A model generated the notes under the pieces. The model was not told where the DNA came from. It saw only the letters and a program-made list of their open reading frames with translations, and did no database searches. Positions 43,101 to 56,300 of a stretch of DNA of 64,000 bases are shown one piece after another. Each line of letters starts with the position of its first letter. The stretch's first letter is position 1. The stretch comes from Ctena decussata. Taxonomy: Eukaryota > Mollusca > Bivalvia > Lucinida > Lucinidae. A program made the translations under genes and the position numbers. The stretch spans positions 10,869,841 to 10,933,840 of the forward strand of contig OZ022506.1 of NCBI GenBank assembly GCA_963989385.1, written 5' to 3'.

Positions 43101-44308
43101 TATAGTTTTAGGAGAAGCAACTCTATCCAGAGCTCCAGATAAGAAGGGGTAACTGGGATAATTCAAAGATAATTTTTCTTATTTCTCAACTAAAACATAC
43201 GTGGTGACACCTCATTAGAACCGTCTCGGCGAGACGGTTCTAATGATGGGTCACAACATATGTTTTTATGGAAAAATATGGATATTATCCCTTAATTATC
43301 CCTGTTACCCCTTCTTATCTGGAGCACTGTCTATCATTTCCTTGTGTGCCTTCCTGCACAATGGGGTCAACTATTAAAGGAAATAATTTGCTCCTAGAGG
43401 AGAAAACTATTTGCTATCAGAGTAGACCCCATTTTGGATGGGCTTTATCATCCAGAGTAGCGAACAAGAAGTCACAAAAATTGTTTGCCTTTGTAAAAAT
43501 GGTTAGAAAATCATGGAAGTATAGCCATCTTATCTAGAACTGGGTATATCATCAAAAGTTCCATTGTGGAACTGCTAGACCCAATATAGTTTTTTTCCAA
43601 GCTTTATAATAATTCAACATCAAGATTCATTTTAAGAATCATCTCCAGTTCTGACTGTTTTTGCCATTACATGTATATAGGTTACATCACTAAAAGGAGA
43701 TTTTTATAAAGAAAATCCATTCCATTCAACTAAGTTTCTTTGCAGAGACTTTTTTACGTTCATGTCATGCTCATACCTTAATGACAAATTGGGAATCGAA
43801 TTTCATCAAATCATTGTAAGCAAAACCTGAAATGTTCTTTTCTGAGATGCACACCATCACTCAGAAATCTATATGATCATAATACTCAAAATTCTTTTAC
43901 TGAACAAATTATTGTTCAGTGAAAGTAATGACTTGCTTTCATTAACATATAATTAATAGCACTCAATAAACCAAAGTCTACCATTTCTGAAGGTGTTCAC
44001 ATCTCCTTGACAACATTTCAACAGCAACTGTTGTATACTCATCCAGGTCACCAAGAACCTTCCCCATAGCAACAGCCAGCTCCAGCTCATGCCCTTGTAT
44101 CAAACGAGCCATGGCTTTCTGAAACAGAAAATGAAACCAATAAAATTGTGAAATAAAATGTTTCCACAGCACACTAATGCCCCACCTCATGCCTTGTTGG
44201 GGTGGTGGCTGGGCAATGGTGTTGTTTATAACTTCCAATGCCAAGGTGTCCTACTTATTTGGATAAAATGTGAGCAAGGGCCTACTGCGCTTGCAGCAGG
44301 TGCTGGCT

Positions 44309-44343
<35 letters not shown>

Positions 44344-47300
44344 CGGGAGTTGGGGGGGGAGGGTTTAGAATTTTTTTCTCTCATCTATCATTTCTGTCTC
44401 CCTCTCTCTGGTAGATTGCCCAATATAGACTGAGATACTGTCACAATGGTCTGTTTAACCCAAAACAACCAACCAACCATCCTCATGCCTTGTCAAGAGA
44501 TCTTGAATCCTAGGGAGCAAATGTTTTCCTTTCAGAGTTCAATCCCATTGAAAAGGTAGGCAAAATGAAATTAACAAAGTCGTTTCTCATAAAGTGTAGC
44601 TTTTTGCCTTAAACAATAATCATAATAGGAGTTATTTATTCTGCAAGATTTCATAATACATGTAGTGTCACCAGGCTACTTTTATTTTCCTAACTGTACA
44701 AGCAATAGTACAATATAGCACTTCACTAAGTAAAACCTACTCAATGCAAATGCTGTGAGTAAAATCAGTACAGACTGATCACAGTGTGCATATGTATTGT
44801 TCAATCTCAATGACTGCTACTCACCCTGAACATAAAAGTAAAGTCAAAGCCTACACAATTAAAGCAAAAAAACAACAAAAAAACAAATAAAACACACACC
44901 ACAAAACACTGACAAACCTGAGTATCATCGACAGTAAGATGACAACAAGCAGATAGGACAGGGGAACCATTCCTGAAGTGGGACTCAGCTAGCTCTGAGA
45001 CAGCATACTTCAACAAGCTGTAAAACACATAAATTACAGTCAACAGAAATTTTCAGAATGATAACATTTGGACAATATGAAGCAAACATGTACAATCTGT
45101 TTGCTAAGCCTTACATTTACACCCTCCTGACAAAAACTAATTATTTCCCTATGACAGAACAGTTTATTAAGCTAAAACTAACGCGCCAAAAAAGCAGACG
45201 AGCTTTACATCTGCAAAGTGTCAAACAATGTTAAAGTCATTGTCAAGCTATATCATACCAAGAATTCAAACACTAATGGGCAAACAGAGTAGATCCAGCC
45301 CAGATGAAGCAGCTTATTTTAACTAACTCATCTGGATCTACAGTTTGCAAATTTAGCCATTTTCATTTTCTGCACAATTTAGTGTTGTTGAAAGCTCTCA
45401 AGTCATCTCATTACTCCTGATATGGGAAGCTGTTTCTGTGATTAATAGAATCTATGATGGGGTTGAGGCAGAGACAAGGAAATCTCAGGCAAGTTTTCAG
45501 ATTATTTAGTCTTATGCGAGGCTTGCCGAGCATAAGACTTAAATAATCTGAAAATGAGCCTGAGATTTCCTTGTCGAGGCCTTAATCCCATCATTGATTA
45601 TTTTTCTCACCCATTATATTCTATGAAACAGAAAAATATTGAATATCTTTACTTCTTCTTGAGGCCATTACTATAAACTTCAAGCTAATTTTCTATTAAT
45701 AGTTATGATGTGCATTAATTTCACCTTGTGCATGCATTTTTCATGACTGGCAGCTAATCAAAACTCTACAGTGACACCTCATGCACATCATTTGCTGTCA
45801 ATTCCATTTTGCATGCAATTTACATGACAGGTAGCAGCAAGTTGATTTGTTGAATTTAAGTGTGTAATTAATTGGGCTGTATTATAGCAATGATTGGCAT
45901 TTTGAGACAGGTTTTTGAGCCTAGGCCGAGATAGCAGGCCGAGATAGAAAAATCTCAGACACCTCTAGAAAGGGATATTCTTGTCCAATGGGTGAGAAAT
46001 TATTTTCTACTTCAGCAACACATAATTATGTCTTGGCTAAGCTGTTCAGTGTTGACTTCTTGCACTGACTGTGAACTACCATACAAATTGGAAGCAAAAA
46101 TCTCAAGATATATGGCTCATATTTGCGGAAAATGATCCCTAATATGGCTCATATTTACTGAAAATTATCCCTAACTTAAATTAGCTCTCCTCATTATCTA
46201 GACTTGTATTTTCATTAAAAAGTCTTTGAATCAACATCAATTGAGCTGCATCATGTGATTTGTGATAATAAAGCATTGGTGACAAGCAAACGCTCTGATC
46301 AGACTGCACATAAGTGCAGTCTGATCAGACCCTTTGCTTGTCACATCAGGCATCTGTGGAAACGGCCCAAGCCATAGAGCCAGGGGTGACCTCTCTGGTT
46401 ACCCTATATGAATGAGATGAATGACCTGAATATCACGACAAAATTGCTACATTCTTGGAAGACACATGAGGTGGCTCAAGTATCACCTTTAACAACAGCT
46501 CAGTATCACACTTATTTTTTGTTTCACTTGAGTGTGATCAGTGTATGTGGCATCTGATCTGGTTCAACACTGTTTGCTAACAGGACTTTCTGTACAAAAT
46601 ACAATAAAAGTCGAAACATTCAACAGAAGCCATTAAAAGTAAAAATGGACTCATCCAACTGATAAGAATGGAAAAGTCCACTAGTCAAAAGAGGGTTAGA
46701 GAACACCACAAGATTATCTTAACCTACCTGAGATCTTGGCTTGATGGTGACATGGAGCCATTACATTGTCTGGTGTCAGTAAGAGCAGGTTGCTGAGGGT
46801 TAAGGATCCCCTCACAGGCCACCTGGGCAGTGAGAACAGCATCCAGCATCTGACCTCGTGAGATGAAGAACTCAGCGAGGACCTTCGACTCTCCTATTGC
46901 TGTACAGAATGGAATGGCTAAATCACTGTCTTCCTGGATCAGGTACTTGGAATGTCTGTAGGTAGATAAAAGAAAACTTACCGTAAAGATTCTATAAATT
47001 GGGACACCTGAATTATTTTCAATAATTGTCTTAAAAGTTTAGCAGTTAGGGTTTTCAATGCAGTTATGCATCTAAAAGATGTAGAAGGAATGGCAAACAG
47101 TGTAGACCCAGATCAGACTGCTCCTGTGGGAGCAGTCTGATCTGGGTCTGCACTGTTTGCACAAACCCATCTGTCCCAATATTTAGAATTTTTATGGTAC
47201 ATTAAAGACACTTGCAAGGGAAGTAATATACTTTCCAAGAAGAATTTCCCTCTTCTTGTCACTGGGGTTTTGCTTGAAGAAAAGAATTTTCTTAAAAAGT

Positions 47301-50300
47301 ATTTCCCATTTTGGAAGGGCTTCATTGTCCAGGAGAGCATATAGGATGTCACAAAAGTTGTGTTCTTTTGTAACAATGTCTGAAAAAATAGATTATCCAT
47401 TCACCTTAAATGATCCATCTGCAGAATCTACTCTGAGGCCCTATTTGCACGTGCAATATGGCAGGCAGAATCTACTCTGAGGCCCTATTTGCACATGCAA
47501 TATGGTAGGCAGAATCTACTCTGAGGCCCTATTTGCACATGCAATATGGTAGGCAGAATCTACTCTGAGGCCGCATTTGCACATGCAATATGGTAGGCAG
47601 AATCTACTCTGAGGCCCTATTTGCACGTGCAATTTGATAGGCAGAATCTACTCTGAGGCCCTATTTGCACGTGCAATATGATAGGCAGAATCTACTCTGA
47701 GGCCCTATTTGCACATATAATATGATAGGCAGAATCTACTCTGAGGCCCTATTTGCACGTGCAATATGGTAGGCAGAATATACTCTGAGGCCCTATTTGC
47801 ATGTGCAATAAGGTAGGGAGAATCTACTCTGAGGCCCTATTTGCACGTGCAATATGGTAGGCAGAACCTACTCTGAGGCCCTATTTGCATGTGCAATATG
47901 ATAGGCAGAATCTACTCTGAGGCCCTATTTGCACGTGCAATATGGTAGGCAGAATCTACTCTGAGGCCCTATTTGCACGTGCAATATGGTAGGCAGAACC
48001 TACTCTGAGGCCCTATTTGCACGTGCAATATGATAGGCAGAATCTACTCTGAGGCCCTATTTGCACGTGCAATATGATAGGCAGAATCTACTCTGAGGCC
48101 CTATTTGCACGTGCAATATGGAAGGCAGAATCTACTCTGAGGCCCTATTTGCACGTGCAATATGATAGGCAGAATCTACTCTGAGGCCCTATTTGCATGT
48201 GCAATATGATAGGCAGAATCTACTCTGAGGCCCTATTTACATGTGCAATATGATAGGCAGAATCTACTCTGAGGCCCTATTTGCACTTGCAATATGACAG
48301 GCAGAATCTACTCTGAGGCCCTATTTGCATGTGCAATATGATAGGCAGAATCTACTCCGAGGCCCTATTTGCACATGCAATATGATAGGCAGAATCTTCT
48401 CTGAGGCCCTATTTGCACGTGCAATATGATAGGCAGAATCTACTCTGAGGCCCTATTTGCACGTGCAATATGGTAGGCAGAACCTACTCTGAGGCCCTAT
48501 TTGCATGTGCAATATGATAGGCAGAATCTACTCTGAGGCCCTATTTGCACGTGCAATATGGTAGGCAGAATCTACTCTGAGGCCCTATTTGCACGTGCAA
48601 TATGGAAGGCAGAATCTACTCTGAGGCCCTATTTGCACGTGCAATATGATAGGCAGAATCTACTCTGAGGCCCTATTTGCATGTGCAATATGATAGGCAG
48701 AATCTACTCTGAGGCCCTATTTGCATGTGCAATATGATAGGCAGAATCTACTCTGAGGCCCTATTTGCACGTGCAATATGACAGGCAGAATCTACTCTGA
48801 GGCCCTATTTGCATGTGCAATATGATAGGCAGAATCTTCTCCGAAGCCCTATTTGCACATGCAATATGATAGGCAGAATCTTCTCTGAGGCCCTATTTGC
48901 ACGTGCAATATGATAGGCAGAATCTACTTTGAGGCCCTATTTGCATGTGCAATATGATAGGCAGAATCTACTCTGAGGCCCTATTTGCACGTGCAATATG
49001 GTAGGCAGCTTCTACTCTGAGGCCCTATTTGCTCATGCAATATGATAGGCAGAATCTACTCTGAGGCTCTATTTGCACGTGCAATATGATAGGCAGAATC
49101 TACTCTGAGGCCCTATTTGCACGTGCAATATGTAGGCAGAATCTAGTCTGAGGTCCTATTTGCACGTGCAATATGAATCTACTCTGAGGCCCTATTTGCA
49201 TGTGCAATATGATAGGAGGAATCTACTCAGAGGCCCTATTTGCACATGCAATATGATGGGCAGAATCTACTCTGAGGCCCTATTTGCACGTGCAATATGA
49301 GAGGCAGAATCTACTCTGAGGCCCTATTTGCACGTGCAATATGGTAGGCAGAATCTACTCTGAGGCCCTATTTGCACGTGCAATATGGTAGGCAGAATCT
49401 CCTCTGAGGCCCTATTTGCATGTGCAATATGATAGGCAGAATCTACTCTGAGGCCCTATTTGCACATGCAATATGATAGGCAGAACCTACTCTGAGGCCC
49501 TATTTGCACGTGCAATATGATGGGCAGAATCTACTCTGAGGCCCTATTTGCACATGCAATATGATAGGCAGAATCTACTCTGAGGCCCTATTTGCACATA
49601 TAATATGATTGGCAGAATCTACTCTGAGGCCCTATTTCAAGTGCAATATGATAGGCAGAATCTACTCTGAGGACCTATTTGCACATATAATATGATAGGC
49701 AGAATCTACTCTGAGGCCCTATTTGCACATGCAATATGATAGGCAGAATCTACTCTGAGGCCCTATTTGCACGTGCAATATGATAGGCAGAATCTACTCT
49801 GAGGCCCTATTTGCACGTGCAATATGATAGGCAGAATCTACTCTGAGGCCCTATTTGCACATGCAATATGATAGGCAAAATCTACTCTGAGGCCCTATTT
49901 GCACATATAATATGATAGGCAGAATCTACTCTGAGGTCCTATTTGCACGTGCAATATGATAGGCAGAATCTACTCTGAGGCCCTATTTGCACGTGCAATA
50001 TGATAGGCAGAATCTACTCTGAGGCCATATTTGCACATGCAATATGATAGGCAGAATCTACTCTGAGGCCCTATTTGCACGTGCAATATGATAGGCAGAA
50101 TCTACTCTGAGGCCCTATTTGCATGTGCAGTATGATAGGCAGAATCTACTCTGAGGCCCTATTTACATGTGCAATATGATAGGCAGAATCTACTCTGAGG
50201 CCCTATTTGCACATGCAATTTGACAGGCAGAATCTACTCTGAGGCCCTATTTGCACATGCAATATGATAGGCTTTCTGATAGAAAGACTCAAATGCATGG

Positions 50301-53300
50301 GTATACCTCATTGTTTCTTTCTACAAAGGCATACAACTATTGTGACTTTCCATTCGCTTCCCTTGATGACAAACTTTTCCAAAATGAGGTCCTCGCTCAT
50401 AGAATTTATCTCCCAGGGGAGTTAATTTTGCTGATCATAAATTCAGTTTTCTACATCATTTTCTCAAAAATGATTTTGGACTAGTCTTTTTCCACATGAA
50501 AGACCGAGTGAAAGTATGAAACATTATATTAAACTGTTTAAGCATAAAAATTATATACTATACAGGAACAAGAGCTTAGCAAGCGGCGCATAATATGCCC
50601 GTTTCAGTGTCATGAAGGAGTTACAGAATAAACATGATTGTTTATCGGAGGATGGACATGCAGACAAACAGGGGAAACAACTCCATAATTAATGATTGCA
50701 ATGTTATCAAAACATCTAACATATCAGATACTATTAGTATACCAAAAATCAGCTTCCAGGGTGAAGCAGCTTAGATTTTCTCAAAGTCAAACAAGGGAGA
50801 TATTTCATAAACTCTTGGTCACAATACTTTCCCTTGACAATATACACATCACCATAAAGTTTTGTTAAAATATTTTCAACTGTTAAGGAGTTACAGAGTA
50901 TAACGGAAATTGATGCAAGGGCAGATAATTCAGGAAGTAAGTAAGCCAGAGTTGTGGTTCTTGCTCAGATACATTGCCCCATTATTATACACATTCCTAC
51001 AAAGTTTCATTAAAATATTTCAAAGTGTTAAGGAGTTATGGGGAAATGGGTTAGGCTAAAAAACTAATCAAAGGGAGGTTACTCTAAAATTAAGTAAGGG
51101 GGAGCAACCATTCTTATATGTGACACACCGTCTTGTGATCATGCACATTGCTATAAAGTTTTATCAAGAAAATTTCTAATGGTTACTAAGTTATTGAATG
51201 CACAAGATTAGTATAAACAAAAATAGCCTATAAAACCTATTCAAAGGGATGCAACTCCAAAACTAAGAAAGGCAGAGCAACCATTGTTATATGCGACATA
51301 ATCATTAGACCCTCATACACATTGCTATGAAGTTTCATCAAGATAACCCAAACAGTTATCTAGTTATGGCGCGCACAAGACTAGTAGGGTAAAAAATAAC
51401 AAAGGGGCATAACTTGGAAACTAAGAAAGCGGGAGCAACCATTACTATACGTGACACTTTGCCCCATCCTAATATATATGCCTACAAAATTTCATGAAGA
51501 TATCTCAAATGGTTTCTGAGATATGGTGCGCACAAGAATGTTGACAGACGGACGGACAGGGCCATGCCATAATACGTCTGTTTTTTCAAAACAGGCGTAT
51601 AAAAATAAAATTTCAGTCTTTATTAAATTTCAGTCTTTTATTAAATTGCATCTGCATTAAATGATTTTGGTAATCGTTGGTGTAAACGAGAGGGTGTTGA
51701 AAGTAACGCTTTAAAGAAATGGAAACTAAGTATCTTTAATATTGTGGATAAACGTATAAAGTTTTATTCACACAATACTAATCTTTTACCTGCTAAGCCT
51801 AAATCTTCCTTTAGATATTTGAAGCAGGGTATCCAGGATTTTCATAGGAAGTATGTTTTGGTTCCTGCTGACAAGGCCGCAAACAACATTGTTGTTGTTT
51901 GTCGGATGCACTATATTAACACTTTGAAGCAGGAACTTAACGGCACCACGGCTTACGGAGAGACTTTTACAGATGAGAAGACTGTCGTTAATAGCCACTC
52001 AAATAATTTGCCTTTAAAGTTTGCTGTAAACGTTAAGGAACGCCAAGACAAACTTCCTACGATGTATTGGTTACCTAAGCTTCACAAAAAAACGTATAAA
52101 GCTAGATTCATTGCCAACTCTAGCTCTTGTACTACTACAGAATTATCTAAATTATTAACTTCTTGCCTCACTGCTGTGAAATCTTGTGTCATTTGGTACT
52201 ATGAGACAGTGTATGAGAGGTCAGGGAAAAATATGTTCTGGTCTATAAAAAATTCTGGTGAGGTACTTAGTAAACTGAAGTCAAGAGGGTTCCGTGTGAC
52301 TAGTTTGTCCACTTATGATTTTTCTAATCTTTATACCACATAACCCCATAATTTAATAAAGAAAAAACTTGTTGATTTGATTGAGAGGGCCTTCAAAAAG
52401 TTCTCCAAAAATGAAGATACCCTTTATATTGCCTGTAACGATAAGAAAGCATTTTTCACTTCTACTGACCGTAAAATATATAGAGGATATAGTCTTTGGT
52501 CATGTCAGAATGTATGTGACACCTTATCATATCTCTTAGATAATATTTACATCAGATTTGGTAATAAGTTATACAGACAAATTGTTGGTATTCCGATGGG
52601 TACAAATTGTGCTCCTCTTGTGGCCGATTTGTTTTTATTTTGTTATGAAAGAGATTTCATGACTTCTCTTTCGGTTGATAATCAAGCTGATATCATTGAG
52701 GCATTTAACTCAACCTCTAGATATTTAGACGATCTTCTGAATATTGATAATCCTTATTTTGAAAGCATGGTTAACCAAATTTACCCACCTGAACTTAAAT
52801 TGAATAAAGCTAATACTTCAGATATCGAGGCCCCCTTTTTGGATTACATCTATCTATTTCTAACGGTTTTGTATCTTCTAAAATTTATGATAAACGTGAT
52901 GACTTTGACTTTGATATAGTTAATTTTCCATTTTTGGATGGTGACGTTCCACGTCGTCCCTCTTATGGAGTGTATATTTCTCAACTTATAAGATTTGCTA
53001 GAGTGTGTAGTCATGTAGATGACTTTAATGCTCGTAATAAATGTTTAACTGCTAAACTTCTTCAACAGGGCTATCGGTATCATAAGCTTAGAAAGGCTTT
53101 TTCTAAATTCTATCGCAGACACCATGAATTGGTTTCAAAATTTGATGTCGGATTAAAATTTCTTTTACACCAAGGCCTATCGGAACCAGACTTTTATGTT
53201 GACTTAGTATACAAATTCAAAAAGATTAAGGGTAGGACTGATTTTTCTGATCAATTCCGAAAAATAATAATACGTCACAAACGTATTGGCTATAATTTAA

Positions 53301-56300
53301 ATGTTATGTGACAGTCTGCATGCTTAGTGATTAACCCAATCACGGTTGATAACTTTGCTGCACTCTTTAATTGCACACCGGGGGATCGGTCGTCAGACTC
53401 TATGATGGCCCCGACCTAAAGCTATATATTTTAGTTGGTTGGGACCGGAGCCTTTTTGTCTGTTGCTTGGTCCACCGGGGCTCAACTGGTGACCTTCTTT
53501 TGCTTCAGATTTCCAGTGGGGTCGTTTGGCAGGACAGGGATCTCCACCTGTCAGACGGCCCGTTGTATCTGTTGAGTCCTCGTCTTTGCTTCTTCATGGT
53601 GTTGAAATTTGATTTATGTGTTTACCGTGATGATTCATTGACGAGTTAGAGGGTTATCATGCGAACCGAACAACCAACTAAATGTTTTGTACCACTTCAG
53701 AAACTGAGGGTGAGGTTGGGCCTGTAAAATCGATTTAAGCCCCCCAGTAATTCATTACTGACCGTTCCAAGGCGGTAGTTCTGTTGTGGTTCTCTGTTGC
53801 CTGTTTTTTGGTGTCAGAGTTTCTGTGATGTTTTACCTTATGTATGTTCTTATTATTTTTGGTTCGGTTGGGTTGCTGAGTGGCCACCTTTTGGGAACAA
53901 GCTGCTCACTCAGTTGGCCATATGTTCTCTGTATCTTGATTATTTGTAATCTTAGTTGTTTCCAACTATGGTTTGAGGGCTGGATTTGGATTTTGATTGT
54001 TTCAGTTCCTGGTCTTTGCATACTTTTTACTTTTAACTGATGAATGCCCTTAATTATTCTATATTTTGTTTTACTTGAAAATTAGCAGTCCTTTAAATCT
54101 AAATAACTGACAGGTATCACAGTTTTAAATACTAATGACATTACCTTTTAGCCAGGTCCCTCCAGTATTCCATAGAGACACCAGGCGCCACTGCTAGAGC
54201 CCTCTCCCACTACAAATATATGATCAAATGTGAAACTGCAGCCAAGTAGTGCATGTATTCAATACCTAAAAATTTATATTTTAAACTATATTCTACATTT
54301 CATTTAAAGCCTGGCCCCGAGGTTATAAAACTTGAGTACATTCTCAAACTCAAAATAAAGCACACTGAAAGGCTGCTTCCGAACACATGCTCGAAAGCAG
54401 CCAATCAGTGTGCTTTATTTTGAGTTTGAGATTATTTATAACCTCGAACCCTGGACTAACATATTTGAAACAAAATAAAACTTATAACTACCATCCATAT
54501 AAACAGTATTCAATACAATAGGAGGCATACAGACTGCCTTGGAACAAATAACGAGCAAAACTACTTGCATTTTCCTTTGAAAGTATAATATAATCAAACC
54601 TAAATTAAGGGTCTTTCAAGAAAATTTGGCTGCTTAAAGCATAGGGCCTTTTAAAGTGTACGGCTACACCGCTGTGTTTATTCACCACTGTTACCAAGGG
54701 GAACAGCTTCTAAGTCTTCCTGGTTGCTTCCCTGGACTATGAAACCCTTCCAAAATGGAGTTTACTTTTGGGAGCAAATTCTTTCCTTTAAGAGCTGACC
54801 CTGTTTTCGAGGGGAGGAAAAACTGAAAAAGGTAGAGCTACTTCCTCCGAAAGTGTATCCATTCAGCTTAATGCAGATTCATTTTTGCAGTATTTTTTAT
54901 TTTGTTGCAATCTTGAAAGTATGGTTACTATTAAAAGACAAGTGGACATAATCGATCTGCTCCCACATGTAACTTAGATTGGTAAAGGCATGATCCTCCC
55001 TATTTCATCTGTTATTTGCTCTTGTTCCACAAGAAATTCACATTTTTCATCATATAATATGTACTCTGTCTCCTTCTTTCATTTCTTCTTCATACAGAGG
55101 AAAACTTGTACATGACAGTGCTTAGTTACATGTTAAAACAAAGATTACCTGTCCAAGTTCCACCATCATCTCACAGTATCTCTGTATATTCCCTGACTTG
55201 ATATGAAGATTAGCTGCTTCTTTCATTCTTTCCTCCCTTGTAGGAGAACCTATACCACCCCCATGCTTGGTAATCTTTGCCATCTCAAGCTGTTGAGCAT
55301 CAGACTGAAAATAAGATCATTCAAGCTGTGTCAAAAGGCAGGAGACCATCATGTTTTGCTCATAAACAAAAGAAAGCGCCAATCTTTTTCTGGCCTTAGT
55401 TTCTTGCTGTGTGATCTACCTCAAGAGTGTTTCTATAATACAACTTGAGGTACAGTTTGAAAGTTGATCTCCAACAGTAAAGACACTGCTCAAATGTTAA
55501 AATGAGTACTGTTTACCATTTCCGTAAGTCTCTATATAAAACCCTTAATCATAAAACTAACAATCGGTCAGGCGTCAACGTCTCTAAATACACACTGATT
55601 GCTAAACTATTTATTAGTTTTGATGATGAGCAGTTTTATAGACATACAGAAGTCATATACAGTTATTCTTTTAATATTTTGAGCAGTTTATCTATATATT
55701 AAAGTAAAAAAGAAATTCAGTAGCATCCTGAAATTTAAATTTTCATGCAAATTTAGATGTTACTAATACTATAAAGCATCAACAGCAGTCTGACAAAGAT
55801 TTATGTTTTTATTCACAACCTTTCTTTATTGTATTTAAAGCAGTCTGGAATCACAGGAAAAGTTACATTACAGTTAGTCATATGTTTATCAGAAAGTGGA
55901 ATCATATTTAATTTGGTTTCATGGCTTGCAGTATCTGTGTATACTTACTGCATAAAACTTGATGAGATGTTTTACATGCATGATGCCTTTACTGTATTGC
56001 TCTGATAGAAGAGTATCATCCAGCCCCTGAACTACAGACACCAGCTCCCAGAGATTGTTAGTTCCTGCTGGGACCTATAGAATAAAGCAAATCCAAAATA
56101 AAGATTTTTTTTCACCCATTGGACAATTTTTTTTAAAAATATCCCTTTCTAGAGCTGTCTGAGGTTTTTCTATCTTGGCCTGCTATCTCAACCTAGGCTC
56201 AGAAAGTTGTCTCAATACTTCAACCATTGCTATTATACTACAGCAAAATTAATTACACACTTAAATTCAACAAATCCACTTCTGCTACTTGTCATGTAAA

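Noticed and set aside
47422..50272. CRISPR-like array
   Set aside because: Units abut with no unique spacers and lie in an intron of an animal gene; it is a tandem satellite.
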